Of a DNA stretch of 36,300 bases, positions 24,127-32,889 are shown in pieces. This DNA is from Phycisphaerales bacterium (lineage in GTDB: Bacteria; Planctomycetota; Phycisphaerae; UBA1845): positions 1 to 36,300 of the forward strand of contig JABFSN010000187.1 in assembly GCA_013140575.1 (NCBI GenBank). Direction: 5' to 3'. A program made the translations under genes and the position numbers. Position 1 is the stretch's first letter. Each line of letters opens with the position of its first letter. The notes beneath the pieces are model-generated. The model had not been told where the DNA came from and did no database searches. It saw only the letters and a program-made list of their open reading frames with translations.

Positions 24127-25995
24127 ATGACTCGTCCCGTCGGTACGCGATTCGCCATTGCCGGCGTTATTCCACTCGTGACATTCGGCTGTCGACAATT
24201 GTATCTGGACGGCGCCGATCGCGAGGTGGCTCGACTGATTGAATCGAGGCAGAAGGCGGCGTTGGGAATCACCGGCGATGCCCGTCTGGACCGGGAATCG
24301 GGCGACGTCGCGCGGTCACCGGACATGTACCAGTTCGTTCCGACACCGGTCGATCCGACCGTGCCGGACGCGTTCCGACAGGCCACGACCGAACGGTCAG
24401 GCGTTCCACCTGCCGGCGGCGAAGAATCATCCAATGAGGCGACGCCCGCGGACGCACCCGTCGATTCCGTCGGCGAGACCGCCACTGTCGACGGTGCGGC
24501 GGCGGCGAACGAGGCGCCCGCAGCCGAACCGCAGCCGTTCACCCTGTCCGATGCGCTGCTGTACGCCATGCGCCACGCCCGGCAATACCAGACCGAAAAA
24601 GAAATGTTGTATCTGGCCGCCTTGGACCTGACGCTGGAACGGTTCCTGTGGACGCCGCGATTCGTCGAAAGCGCGCTTACCCTCGGGTACGACAACGCCG
24701 GCCAGCTCGCCGATTGGGACCAGACCATGGACGCGGTGGCCGCGTTCGCCGTCGAACAGCGTTTACCCTACGGCGGCGAGGTGACGGCCCGGGTGGTGCA
24801 TTCGCTGGTCCGCCATTTAAGCGACAACGTTTCCACGTCGGAAACCGGGCAGGTCGATCTGGACGTGTCTTTTCCGTTGTTGCGCGGGGCCGGACCGGCT
24901 GCGTACGAAGACCGTTATCAGCGGGAACGCGAGCTGGTCTACGCGGTTCGCGATTTTGAGCGCTTCCGGCGGGTGTTTCTGGTGGATATCGCCGGCGACT
25001 ATTTTGATCTGTTGTCCGCCAAAACGCAGATCGCCAGCGCCGAATCGCAGGCGACGAATCTGAATAAGGACTACGACCGGGACAAGGCCCGCGCGGATGC
25101 GGGCTTTATTCTGCCGATCGACGCCGACCGCGCCCGCGTGGCCATGTTGAACGCCCAAAACAACGTCGTGAACACTCGCGAGCGATACGAAACGACGCTG
25201 GACGTGTTCAAGATCCGAATCGGCATGACCACCGAGACGCGGATCGACGTGGTGGAGGAGCCGCTGGCGCTGTACGACCCGCGCGTGTCCGAATCGGTCG
25301 CCATCGAGACGGCGTTGAAGACCCGTCTGGACCTGGTAACGCGGCGCAACATCATCGATGACGCCCGGCGGCACGTGCTGGTGGCCCGCAACGACTTGCT
25401 CCCCGGGTTGGATGTGTCCGGCGGTGGCACGTTGAACACCGATCCCGAACACTTGAGTTCGCGGGACTTCAACACCGACCGCACATCGTGGCGGGCGGGC
25501 GTCACGCTGGAACTGCCGTTGAATCGTCAGGCCGAACGGAACACCTTGCGCCGGCGCATAATCGACCTGCGCCGGGCGGAGCGGGCCTACGACGAGGAAG
25601 CCGACAACGTGCGGGCGCAAGTCCGCCGCGCGCTCCGCCGGATTGACCAGGCCCGATCCACGCTCGATATTCAGGAAGAGAACATCAAGATCAACGAGTT
25701 GCGCGCGGACATGGCCCGCTTCAAATTCGAATTGGGCGAAATCCCCAGCAACCGCGACGTGGTGGAGGCCGAAAGCGATCTGCGCAATGCGCGCGACGAC
25801 TACGCCGTGGCGTTGTCCGACTATCGCCGCGCGATTCTGGAATTCCTGCGCGACACGGAAACGCTGCGCATCTCCGACGACGGCAAGTGGATTCGTTACG
25901 ACGCCGTCACCGGTGAACCGGTGAACGCGGGGGCCGTCGGCGACACCGATTCATCAATTGAGAATGCGCCGGAAGCCGCCCCCGCGGGCGGCTGA
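24127..25995 (+). CDS. TolC-like outer-membrane efflux lipoprotein (OEP family)
   Basis: 622 residues from the ATG at 24127. The N-terminus (MTRPVGTRFAIAGVIPLVTFGC) looks like a lipoprotein signal with Cys at the cleavage site, though the lipobox (TFGC) is not ideal. An unstructured stretch rich in Ala, Glu and Pro (about 60-140) precedes the OEP part, which has the usual long helices and strands: FTLSDALLYAMRHARQYQTE; FAVEQRLPYGGEVTA; VDLDVSFPLLRGAGP; YFDLLSAKTQIASAESQATN; WRAGVTLELPLNRQAERNTL; FKFELGEIPSNRDVVEAESD. These proteins form the outer-membrane tunnel of tripartite exporters, and the adaptor and ATPase genes follow on the same strand, supporting that role. The frame remains open far upstream, across the antiparallel Sir2 gene, but that part is shadow sequence. 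A start at 24068 cannot be excluded. Confidence 0.87.
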   Translation: MTRPVGTRFAIAGVIPLVTFGCRQLYLDGADREVARLIESRQKAALGITGDARLDRESGDVARSPDMYQFVPTPVDPTVPDAFRQATTERSGVPPAGGEESSNEATPADAPVDSVGETATVDGAAAANEAPAAEPQPFTLSDALLYAMRHARQYQTEKEMLYLAALDLTLERFLWTPRFVESALTLGYDNAGQLADWDQTMDAVAAFAVEQRLPYGGEVTARVVHSLVRHLSDNVSTSETGQVDLDVSFPLLRGAGPAAYEDRYQRERELVYAVRDFERFRRVFLVDIAGDYFDLLSAKTQIASAESQATNLNKDYDRDKARADAGFILPIDADRARVAMLNAQNNVVNTRERYETTLDVFKIRIGMTTETRIDVVEEPLALYDPRVSESVAIETALKTRLDLVTRRNIIDDARRHVLVARNDLLPGLDVSGGGTLNTDPEHLSSRDFNTDRTSWRAGVTLELPLNRQAERNTLRRRIIDLRRAERAYDEEADNVRAQVRRALRRIDQARSTLDIQEENIKINELRADMARFKFELGEIPSNRDVVEAESDLRNARDDYAVALSDYRRAILEFLRDTETLRISDDGKWIRYDAVTGEPVNAGAVGDTDSSIENAPEAAPAGG

Positions 25996-26040
25996 CAAGA
26001 TTTGACAGCGCTCGTGCGTCGAATTCCGGCAACCCCATTG

Positions 26041-26069
26041 TTGGTGAACACCGATTGACCCGTTACAAT
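26041..26069 (+). promoter_or_regulatory. Promoter candidate upstream of the membrane-fusion-protein gene
   Basis: TTGGTG (26041-26046) and TACAAT (26064-26069) are spaced by 17 bases. The -10 matches five of six consensus positions and the -35 three. Transcription would start near 26076, about 67 bases before the chosen ATG at 26143, allowing the adaptor and ATPase genes to be expressed apart from the TolC-like gene. Confidence 0.4.
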
Positions 26070-26142
26070 GGACCGCAGGGGTCGACGTCGGTGGTGTCCG
26101 GCATGGAGCCGCCGCCGGGCAGTTGTTGAAGGAATGCCGCCA

Positions 26143-27846
26143 ATGAGTTCCGTTGCCCAATCCGGGGTTTCCGTCGAGGTTCATGCGCTTCAACCATCAC
26201 GACCGGTCGTCGCGACCGCGCGGCGAGCGCCGGCCGCACGCGCCTTGCGCCCGTGGATGATCGTCATGATGGTCGCCGTGTTGGGCGGGGGCGGATGGCT
26301 GGCGGTCAGCGTGTTCAAGCCCGCGGGCGATGCGAGCGAATCGACGCTGCACACCGTCGCCCGGCGGTCGTTTCCGGTCATCATCGAATCCAAGGGCGAA
26401 CTGAAGGCCAAAAAAACCACCGAGGTCAAATGCAAGGTTGAGGGTCGCAGCACGATCATCTGGTTGATTGAGGAGGGCACGACCGTGGCGGAGGGCGACC
26501 TGCTGGTCCGCCTGGCCAGCGATCAGATCGACGAACGCGTTCAACAGGAGGAAGCGAACGAGGCCAGCGCCATCGCAGCGCTGGAGGCCGCCGAGAAGGA
26601 CCTCGAAATCCTGATCGACCAGAACTTGAGCGACATCCGCAAATCCGAACTGGCCGTCGAAATCGCCGGGATTGAACTTGAGAAGTACACGAAGGGCGAC
26701 GCCGTGAAGACGCTGAAAACCAACGAGTTGGCCATCGACCGTGTGGCTCAATCGTTGAAGCGCGCCGACCTGGAGTTTACGGCCGCCCGTCAATTGCGGG
26801 AAAAGGGTTGGATGACCGAGTCCGACTACCTGGAGAAGGAATTCGCGTTGAAGGAGGCCGAGCGCGCCGTCGAAACGTCCAATCTCGATTTGCACGTATT
26901 CCAGACGTACACCCATCCCAAGGATCTGCGGCAACGCGAAAGCGACGTTGACGAGGCCAAGAAGGAATTGGAGCGCGTTCGCAAGAGCGCCCTGGCCAAG
27001 GAGGCCCAGCGCAAGGCCGAAGTGGAAGCCAAGCGCGCCGCCCTGTTGAACGCGCAGAACAACCTGAAGAAGTTTCGCGAGCAGAAAGAGTACACGGAAA
27101 TCAAGGCGCCCGCGCCGGGCCTGGTGGTATTCGACACCGGCAACCGCTGGGATCCGGCGAAGATCGCCGAGGGCGGCGAAGTATTTGAGTATCAAACCAT
27201 CGTGTCCCTTCCGGACACGACCGTAATGATCGTCAGCGTCCGCATTCATGAAGCCAAAACCAACCTGATCACCATCGGCCAGAAGGCGACGATCGAAATC
27301 GAGGGCATCCCGGACGTGATTTTCAGCGGCGAGGTATCCAAGATCGCCCCGCTGGCCGATTCTCGCAACCAGTGGCTGAATCCCGATTTGAAAGAGTATG
27401 AAACCGAAATCACGCTCGAAACAAATGAACACGACCTGAAGCCGGGCGTCACCGCCCGGTCTGAAATTCTGGTGAGCGAGTTGAAAGACGTGGTCGCGGT
27501 TCCGCTGCAGGCTGTCTACAGCAAGGGCGGCAAGCATTACGTATTCAAACCGTCCGGGCCGGCGGCGGAACCCATCGAAGTCAATCTGGGCGAGTCCAGC
27601 AACGACTACGTGGAGGTCACCAGCGGGCTGGACACGGGGGAGCGGGTTTACCTGGCGGTTTCCGACGACGCCAAGCGATTGCTGCCGGAGGTCGATTCGT
27701 CGGCCGCGGGTCCGATGAACGCGTCGGCGGTGTCATCTGGTGGCACGCGTTCCGTGTCCGGATCCGGAGGTGCACCGGCGCGTCGCGCCGGCGGTCCGGG
27801 GCGCGGTCCCGCAGGCGGATCCCGGGGCGGCGGCCGTCGCGGCTAG
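26143..27846 (+). CDS. Periplasmic adaptor (membrane fusion protein, HlyD/MacA-like)
   Basis: 567 residues. The ATG at 26143 has AAGGA nine bases upstream; the ATG at 26134 lies too close to it. After a cytoplasmic N-terminus comes one membrane anchor (PWMIVMMVAVLGGGGWLAVSVF, about residues 37-58). The periplasmic part has split lipoyl-like halves (FPVIIESKGELKAKKTTEV; GTTVAEGDLLVRL and YTEIKAPAPGLVVFDTG) around a long coiled-coil of about 200 residues rich in Glu, Ala, Lys and Arg. Beta-barrel segments follow (TTVMIVSVRIHEAK; GQKATIEIEGIPDVIFSGEVSKIAPLAD), then a membrane-proximal domain (DVVAVPLQAVYSKGGKHYVF). The last 45 residues or so are rich in Gly, Arg and Ser and look disordered. It would link an inner-membrane pump to the TolC-like protein. 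The ATPase gene begins 12 bases later. Confidence 0.9.
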   Translation: MSSVAQSGVSVEVHALQPSRPVVATARRAPAARALRPWMIVMMVAVLGGGGWLAVSVFKPAGDASESTLHTVARRSFPVIIESKGELKAKKTTEVKCKVEGRSTIIWLIEEGTTVAEGDLLVRLASDQIDERVQQEEANEASAIAALEAAEKDLEILIDQNLSDIRKSELAVEIAGIELEKYTKGDAVKTLKTNELAIDRVAQSLKRADLEFTAARQLREKGWMTESDYLEKEFALKEAERAVETSNLDLHVFQTYTHPKDLRQRESDVDEAKKELERVRKSALAKEAQRKAEVEAKRAALLNAQNNLKKFREQKEYTEIKAPAPGLVVFDTGNRWDPAKIAEGGEVFEYQTIVSLPDTTVMIVSVRIHEAKTNLITIGQKATIEIEGIPDVIFSGEVSKIAPLADSRNQWLNPDLKEYETEITLETNEHDLKPGVTARSEILVSELKDVVAVPLQAVYSKGGKHYVFKPSGPAAEPIEVNLGESSNDYVEVTSGLDTGERVYLAVSDDAKRLLPEVDSSAAGPMNASAVSSGGTRSVSGSGGAPARRAGGPGRGPAGGSRGGGRRG

Positions 27847-27858
27847 TCGCAAACCTTC

Positions 27859-28584
27859 ATGACCAACGTCATCGCCTGCGTTCACGAGCTTTCCAAAGTC
27901 TACACCCAACCCGGCACGACCATCGCGGTTCATGCCCTGCGTACGGTGTCGATCGATTTCGTTGAAGGCGAATCGGTGGCCGTGCGTGGCGCCAGCGGAT
28001 CGGGCAAGAGCACGCTGCTGAACGTTCTGGGCTGTCTGGACCGTCCGACGGGCGGCACCTACACCCTCGGCGGGCAGGACATCGCCCAACTGGACGACGA
28101 CGAGTTGTCGTTGCTCCGCGGCCGCAGTCTGGGGTTTGTATTCCAGAATTTCAATCTGATTCAGCAGTTGACCGTCCTGGAGAACATCGAGGTGCCGCTG
28201 TTCTACCAGTCCGTGCCGGCAGTCGAACGCCGCGCCCGGGCCGAACGGTACATCGAGATGGTGGAGCTGGCCGACCGCGCCCACCATCGGCCGATGGAAC
28301 TGTCCGGCGGTCAACAACAACGGGTGGCCATCGCCAGGGCGCTGGTCAACGAACCGCTGTTGATTCTCGCCGACGAACCCACCGGCAATCTTGATTCCAA
28401 AACGGGCGAGGTGATTCTCTCGCTTTTCGACCGGCTGCACGATGAGGGCAAGACCATTCTGATGGTCACGCACGACATCAACGTGGCCTCGCGTTGCGAT
28501 CGGGTGATTACCCTTCGCGATGGCCGCATTCTGACGGACGAGCGGCGGACGAACGGCGCGCCGGTGGCGCTTGGCGAACTGTGA
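27859..28584 (+). CDS. ABC transporter ATPase of the MacB/LolD/FtsE type
   Basis: 241 residues, one nucleotide-binding domain without membrane segments. Motifs are all present: Walker [11 protein letters not shown]-loop FVFQNFNLI, signature [15 protein letters not shown], Walker [15 protein letters not shown] and switch His in ILMVTHD. The pattern [32 protein letters not shown] and [14 protein letters not shown] fits the MacB/LolD group, which works with FtsX-like permeases as mechanotransmitters rather than by moving substrate through the membrane. That permease would normally lie next to this gene, but the next gene is the unrelated Sua5 fusion at 28841, and none is present elsewhere in the window. 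The pump must be completed by a permease encoded elsewhere, or one has been lost. The start has no clear ribosome binding site and may depend on the adaptor gene 12 bases upstream. Confidence 0.92.
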   Translation: MTNVIACVHELSKVYTQPGTTIAVHALRTVSIDFVEGESVAVRGASGSGKSTLLNVLGCLDRPTGGTYTLGGQDIAQLDDDELSLLRGRSLGFVFQNFNLIQQLTVLENIEVPLFYQSVPAVERRARAERYIEMVELADRAHHRPMELSGGQQQRVAIARALVNEPLLILADEPTGNLDSKTGEVILSLFDRLHDEGKTILMVTHDINVASRCDRVITLRDGRILTDERRTNGAPVALGEL

Positions 28585-28790
28585 TCCGCCAAGGCTCTTC
28601 AACTCGATTCGACGGCGTATGAACTGACGGGGAACCGCGAAATCAATCGATCTGTCGAGCAGGCGGTCGCACGATGGGCTCGCCCGTTTCGTTTCACGCG
28701 GCAATGCCGGCGATTGGCCGGAAAGTGTCCACGGATCGCACGTGCCCCGACCGTGGGCGGATTCCAAATCCGGCCGGTTCAATTGAAATC

Positions 28791-28819
28791 TTGACACCCC
28801 AGGCAGCGCGAACCAGAAT
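28791..28819 (+). promoter_or_regulatory. Promoter candidate for the Sua5-phosphatase / rpiB operon
   Basis: A perfect -35 box TTGACA (28791-28796) is followed after 17 bases by CAGAAT (28814-28819), which matches four of six -10 positions. Transcription would start near 28826, leaving a leader of about 15 bases that contains the GGAG ribosome binding site of the GTG-start gene at 28841. Confidence 0.5.
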
Positions 28820-28840
28820 GGTTGGGTTTGGAGTGCGTCC

Positions 28841-29965
28841 GTGGCCATCAGGACCGTGCAAGTCGATGGGGCCGGGGGTTTCGGCGACGGCGTCCGCGAC
28901 GCGGTCGACGTGCTGAACGGCGGCGGGCTGGTCGTATTTCCGACGGAAACGGTGTACGGGATCGCGGCCCGGGCGGACCGTCCGGACGGGTTGCGTCGCT
29001 TGCGGGAGGCGAAAGACCGGACCGATGGCAAGCCGTTTACCATTCACATAGGCGATCGCGCGGATGCGGCGCGGTACGTCCCCGACATGGGACCGCTCGC
29101 GCGGCGGCTGACAAAAAAAGCGTGGCCCGGACCGCTGACGGTCCTGTTGACCACGGCCGATCCGGCGTCCACGCCGTTCGGGTCGGCGCTGGACGCGGAG
29201 GCGCTGGACGCGGTATACGACGCCGGGACGGTGGGGCTGCGATGTCCGGATTCGGCGGCGGCGTGCGATCTGTTGCGGCGAATAGACGGCCCGGTCGCGG
29301 CGGCCAGCGCCAATCGCGCGGGGCGGCGTCCGGCGCGCACGGTGGATGAGGCACTGGCCGACTTGAACGGATTCGTCGATCTGGCCTTGGACGGCGGTCC
29401 GGCGCGACATCAACGCGCGTCGACCATCGTGCGGATTCGAGGCGACGATTTTGAAATCGTGCGTGACGGCGTGTACGACGAACGCATGTTGCGATCGTTC
29501 GCGCGATTGAACCTGCTGTTCGTCTGCACCGGCAACACCTGCCGCAGTCCGATGGCCAAGGTGGTCGCCGAACGGCTGGTGGCCGAACGGTTGGGTTGCG
29601 ACGTCGGGGATCTGGCCGGTCGAAACATCGACATCACGTCGGCGGGCACGTCGGCGGGGTCGGGTAGCCGGGCCGCGGCCAACGCCGTGGAGGTGATGCA
29701 GCGGCGGAGGCTGGAATTGAACGGGCATCGGTCGCAGCCGTTGACGGTGGGATTGGCGAATCAGGCCGACCACATCTTCGTCATGACGGAATCGCATCGG
29801 GAGCAGGTGCTGGAGCTTGTGCGTTCGGCGGGGGAGCGTGCGGTGCGGCTGGCCGGGGAGGGAGACATCGACGATCCGATCGGGGGGGACGTGGAGGCGT
29901 ACGAAAAGTGTGCGTCGCAGATTGAGACGGCGCTCCGGGTGCGGCTGGCGGAGGTGGCGTTATGA
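28841..29965 (+). CDS. Fusion of Sua5/TsaC (threonylcarbamoyl-AMP synthase) and YwlE-type low-molecular-weight phosphatase
   Basis: 374 residues, starting at GTG 28841 with GGAG seven bases upstream. Residues of about 5-205 are a Sua5/YrdC domain (GGLVVFPTETVYGIAARAD; REAKDRTDGKPFTIHI; KKAWPGPLTVLL; TVGLRCPDS; PVAAASANRAG; STIVRI). It makes threonylcarbamoyl-AMP from threonine, bicarbonate and ATP for the t6A modification at position 37 of ANN-decoding tRNAs. Residues of about 222-370 are a low-molecular-weight phosphatase with P-loop CTGNTCRS (Cys229, Arg235) and a general-acid loop DDPIGGDVEAY. Thr233 in the loop, and a loop like DPFGG, match Bacillus YwlE, a protein-arginine phosphatase, rather than tyrosine phosphatases, which have Ile there. 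Both active sites look intact. The stop overlaps the rpiB start (ATGA). Arginine specificity is inference from Thr233. Confidence 0.9.
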   Translation: MAIRTVQVDGAGGFGDGVRDAVDVLNGGGLVVFPTETVYGIAARADRPDGLRRLREAKDRTDGKPFTIHIGDRADAARYVPDMGPLARRLTKKAWPGPLTVLLTTADPASTPFGSALDAEALDAVYDAGTVGLRCPDSAAACDLLRRIDGPVAAASANRAGRRPARTVDEALADLNGFVDLALDGGPARHQRASTIVRIRGDDFEIVRDGVYDERMLRSFARLNLLFVCTGNTCRSPMAKVVAERLVAERLGCDVGDLAGRNIDITSAGTSAGSGSRAAANAVEVMQRRRLELNGHRSQPLTVGLANQADHIFVMTESHREQVLELVRSAGERAVRLAGEGDIDDPIGGDVEAYEKCASQIETALRVRLAEVAL

Positions 29966-30411
29966 GAGTCGCGTTGTCCAGTGATCATCGCGGGTTCGCG
30001 GCGAAACAGAAAATCGTCCTGCTGCTGCAGCAACTGGGCCACGAGGTGAAGGATTTCGGCTGCGACAGCATGGCGAGCTGCGATTACCCGGACCACGGTT
30101 TGCGGGCGGCCGAAAGCATTTCGGTGGGGCAGGCGGACGCGGGCATCATGATCTGCGGGACGGGAATCGGCATGTCCATCACGGCCAACAAGGTGCGGGG
30201 CGTGCGTGCGGCGTTGTGTCACGATGAGTTGACGGCGGAGATGTCGCGGCGGCACAACGACGCCAACGTCTTGTGCCTTCCGGGTGACCTGCTGGGGGAC
30301 GAGTTGATCAAGCGGGTGGTGGACGTGTGGTTGAATACGAAGTTCGAGGGCGGTCGGCATCGCCGGCGGCTGGAGAAAATCGCGCACTATGAAACCAACG
30401 GGCGTGGTTGA
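29962..30411 (+). CDS. rpiB: Ribose-5-phosphate isomerase B (RpiB/LacAB family)
   Basis: 149 residues, the full length of the family. Motifs are SSDHRGFAAKQKI at the start, DFGCDSMASCDYPDHGLRAAESI, the active-site Cys in GIMICGTGIGMSITANK, and GVRAALCHDELTAEMSRRHNDANVLCLPG. The enzyme interconverts ribose-5-phosphate and ribulose-5-phosphate in the non-oxidative pentose phosphate pathway, in the cytoplasm. The start ATG overlaps the stop of the Sua5-phosphatase fusion (ATGA), so the two are translationally coupled. In Bacillus subtilis the orthologues ywlC, ywlE and ywlF (rpiB) are near neighbours, and the same order is seen here. Allose-6-phosphate isomerase activity is possible in this family. 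Confidence 0.95.
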   Translation: MRVALSSDHRGFAAKQKIVLLLQQLGHEVKDFGCDSMASCDYPDHGLRAAESISVGQADAGIMICGTGIGMSITANKVRGVRAALCHDELTAEMSRRHNDANVLCLPGDLLGDELIKRVVDVWLNTKFEGGRHRRRLEKIAHYETNGRG

Positions 30412-30634
30412 TGGGCGTGCGGCGGTTTGCCGGGGAAGAGAGTCGCGCAGCGGCGCAAGGCTCGCAAATGGTTCTGGGGGGGGGGCAAGGAGACGGGACT
30501 CGCGAACGGCATGACCGCCGGCGTGAGCGGCAGTTGGCGGTAATCGGCGAGTTGACGCGGGGTTGTCCCGAAGAATTGCTTTTCAAGTTTGGAGGTTTTT
30601 AGACATTCATCCAACTGGGTCAACGCTGAAATGT

Positions 30635-31729
30635 ATGGGCCGTGTCCGACGCGCCGCCGGTCGCAACACCGGCGCGATTCTGGGCGCCGTGGCGGTCGCC
30701 GCGGTCGTTCCGGGCGGTCCTTGGGCGCTCGGCCAGGACAAGGCCGTGCGATTCATCGACAGCGATTACCAGGTTCAGGTAACACCGCCGTCGGGCTGGG
30801 AGGAAGGGCACCTCGTTGAGTACAACGTGTCCGGCGAATTGCGCGCCGTGTGGAAGCGTCCCAATGGAGCGAACATCACCCTGTTCATTCAAAAGCCCGG
30901 ACAGGCGCTGTCGCCCGATCTGCTGACCGCGGAGAGCGCGCGGGCCGTCGCCGAGACGTTGAAGGCGGACGTGCGCGAACGCGAGGTGCGGACCGTCGCC
31001 GGCAAACGGGCGATGTGGCTGGTGTTCGCGGCCAATGGCAACGGAGCGGCCATCAACCCGGCCGAGAAGCTGCGAACCGTGCAGCATTGGGTGGCGATTC
31101 CGCGGGCCGAGGATATCGTCGTGTTGATGCTGACCGCGGCGGATTCGGCGTATGCGGAGTTGGGCGGCGAATTCAAGAAAATGGTCGATTCGCTGCAGGT
31201 CGGGGGTGAACAGACGCCGGCCCAGCGGGGCGAGTATGCGCCGGTGCCGATGAATCTCAATTTCGAGGCGGTCGAAGGGGACATGCCGGTGGTTTGGAGC
31301 GGGGCCGGCAAGGGTTACGAGGTTCGTTCCGACGAGCAGGTCGTCCACGGCGGAAAGCGGGCGGCGCGAATTCAATACGCGGGATCGGGCGAGGCGGGCG
31401 AAGCGCGGTTCGGAACGATCGTCCAGGCTGTTTCGGCCGAGCGGTTCCGAGGGAAGCGGATTCGATACACCGGCCATTTGCAAACCAAGGAGGCGAAAAC
31501 AGGTTGGGCGGGATTGTGGCTGCGCGTGGATACGGCCGACGGCAAGTCGCCGGTGTTCGACAATATGAACGACCGCGGGGTCACCGGAACGAGCGAGTGG
31601 AAGGAATACACCATTGAAAAGGATGTGCCCGCGGACGCGGCGGTGATTCACGTGGGGGCACTGCTACTGGGCGACGGCGCCGTATGGGTTGACGACCTGT
31701 CGCTGGAGGCGGTGTCGGGCGTCCCGTAG
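30635..31729 (+). CDS. Exported two-domain protein: PsbP-like N-terminal and C-terminal beta-sandwich domain
   Basis: 364 residues from the ATG at 30635; the frame is open further upstream (to 30563) but without a better start. The N-terminus (GRNTGAILGAVAVAAVVPGG) is a basic-hydrophobic signal peptide ending near ALGQ. Residues of about 40-185 look like the PsbP/DUF1795-type fold (DYQVQVTPPSGWEEG; ANITLFIQKPGQALSP; GKRAMWLVFAANG; EDIVVLMLTAADSAYAEL; EFKKMVDSLQV). Residues of about 200-360 match a widespread galactose-binding-like beta-sandwich (RFRGKRIRYTGHLQTKEAKT; WAGLWLRVD; NMNDRGVTGTSEWKEYTI; LLLGDGAVWVDDLSLEAV), which also occurs alone or attached to transcription factors. It is probably periplasmic or surface-bound. 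The ligand is unknown. It stands apart from its neighbours by gaps of more than 200 bases on either side. Confidence 0.75.
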   Translation: MGRVRRAAGRNTGAILGAVAVAAVVPGGPWALGQDKAVRFIDSDYQVQVTPPSGWEEGHLVEYNVSGELRAVWKRPNGANITLFIQKPGQALSPDLLTAESARAVAETLKADVREREVRTVAGKRAMWLVFAANGNGAAINPAEKLRTVQHWVAIPRAEDIVVLMLTAADSAYAELGGEFKKMVDSLQVGGEQTPAQRGEYAPVPMNLNFEAVEGDMPVVWSGAGKGYEVRSDEQVVHGGKRAARIQYAGSGEAGEARFGTIVQAVSAERFRGKRIRYTGHLQTKEAKTGWAGLWLRVDTADGKSPVFDNMNDRGVTGTSEWKEYTIEKDVPADAAVIHVGALLLGDGAVWVDDLSLEAVSGVP

Positions 31730-31956
31730 CGGATGAGTGTGCTTCCGAGCGTGCCGACGCGCGGACCCGACGATCGTGAAAAGATGGGCCGGAATCCGAT
31801 GCCGGGGGTTGGGGCCCGGTTGGTCGGGTCAAACGTCGACCCCAACGGTCCGCGGCATCGGACCGGATCGGCCGGAATCATTTCGCCAATCAAATCGGAA
31901 CGACGGCGCCGACCGTCGTGCGGGGGCGGCAGGGTGGATCGTCCACGGCGACAATC

Positions 31957-32889
31957 ATGAGCGAACCGCTGGAAATCGTTTTTCTGCTGGGTTGCACGGG
32001 GTGCGGGAAAGGGGAGGCCGGCCGACTCGTGGCGCGGCGTCTGGGGGCGGAGATCATCAGCGTCGATTCGATGAAGGTCTATCGGGGAATGGACATCGGG
32101 ACGGCCAAGCCGTCGGTCGAAACGCGACGGGCAGTGCCGCATCATGTCATCGACGCGGTGGATGCGTACGAGACGTATTCGGTGGCCGATTTCGTGCGGC
32201 AGGCGGAGGAAGCGGCCGCGGAAATCACCGCCCGGGGGCGGAGAGTGCTGGCGGTGGGTGGGACGGGGCTGTACATCAAAGCGCTGAGCGAGGGTTTGTT
32301 CGAGGGCCCGGGCGCAAACGCCGAAGTGCGCGGGGCGTTGCACGCACGAGTGAGCGCGGAAGGCGCGGAAGCGTTGCATGGGGAGTTGTGCGCGGTCGAT
32401 CCGGAGGCGGCGGCCAGGATTCACCGCCACGATGAACGGCGGATCGTGCGGGCGCTGGAGGTCTATGCCTTGACCGGGCGCCCGATCACGGCGTTGCAGC
32501 AGCAATGGGACCGGGGCCGGACGCGGCATCGGTGCGTGTACGTGGGTCTGCGACGGTCGATGGAAGATCAGAACCGGCGGACGAATGCACGGGTCAGGCG
32601 ACTGTTGGAGCTGGGCTGGGTGGAGGAGGTGCGTCGACTGTTGGGCGATCCACGGGGATGGAGCCAATCGGCCCGGCAGGCGCTCGGGTATCCCGAGTTG
32701 GCCGACCATGTCGCGGGACGGCTGTCCCTTGCAGACGCGGTCGAAAAGATCAAAATCTCGACGCGGCAGTTCGCGAAATCGCAGAGAACGTGGTTCAAGC
32801 GGTTTCGCGAGACGCGTTGGGTCGATGTGTCGGCGGACGAATCGGCCGATGCTGTTGCGGACAAGGTATCGGCGGGGGTGGGCGCGTGA
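31957..32889 (+). CDS. miaA: tRNA dimethylallyltransferase (MiaA), divergent P-loop
   Basis: 310 residues from the ATG at 31957, normal for MiaA. Motifs: ISVDSMKVYRGMDIGTAKP, HHVIDAVDAYETYSVADFV, VGGTGLYIKALSEGLF, HRHDERRIVRALEVYALTGRP, RRLLELGWVEEVRRLL, SQSARQALGYPEL and TRQFAKSQRTWFKRF. MiaA adds a dimethylallyl group to the exocyclic amine of A37 in tRNAs reading UNN codons. The P-loop is unusual: GCTGCGKG (12-19) instead of the family GPT(A/G)xGKT/S, so Gly19 stands where the Mg-binding Ser/Thr normally is. All other hallmark segments are present, so the gene is unlikely to be dead. The stop overlaps the start of the ABC ATPase gene (GTGA at 32886-32889), indicating coupling. An extension of the frame upstream to 31918 is judged shadow. 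Confidence 0.92.
   Translation: MSEPLEIVFLLGCTGCGKGEAGRLVARRLGAEIISVDSMKVYRGMDIGTAKPSVETRRAVPHHVIDAVDAYETYSVADFVRQAEEAAAEITARGRRVLAVGGTGLYIKALSEGLFEGPGANAEVRGALHARVSAEGAEALHGELCAVDPEAAARIHRHDERRIVRALEVYALTGRPITALQQQWDRGRTRHRCVYVGLRRSMEDQNRRTNARVRRLLELGWVEEVRRLLGDPRGWSQSARQALGYPELADHVAGRLSLADAVEKIKISTRQFAKSQRTWFKRFRETRWVDVSADESADAVADKVSAGVGA

Noticed and set aside
25975-25992. GCCGCCC-CCGC-GGGCGGC hairpin at the end of the TolC-like gene
   Set aside because: It lies inside the coding sequence and has no T-run; probably a codon-composition effect.
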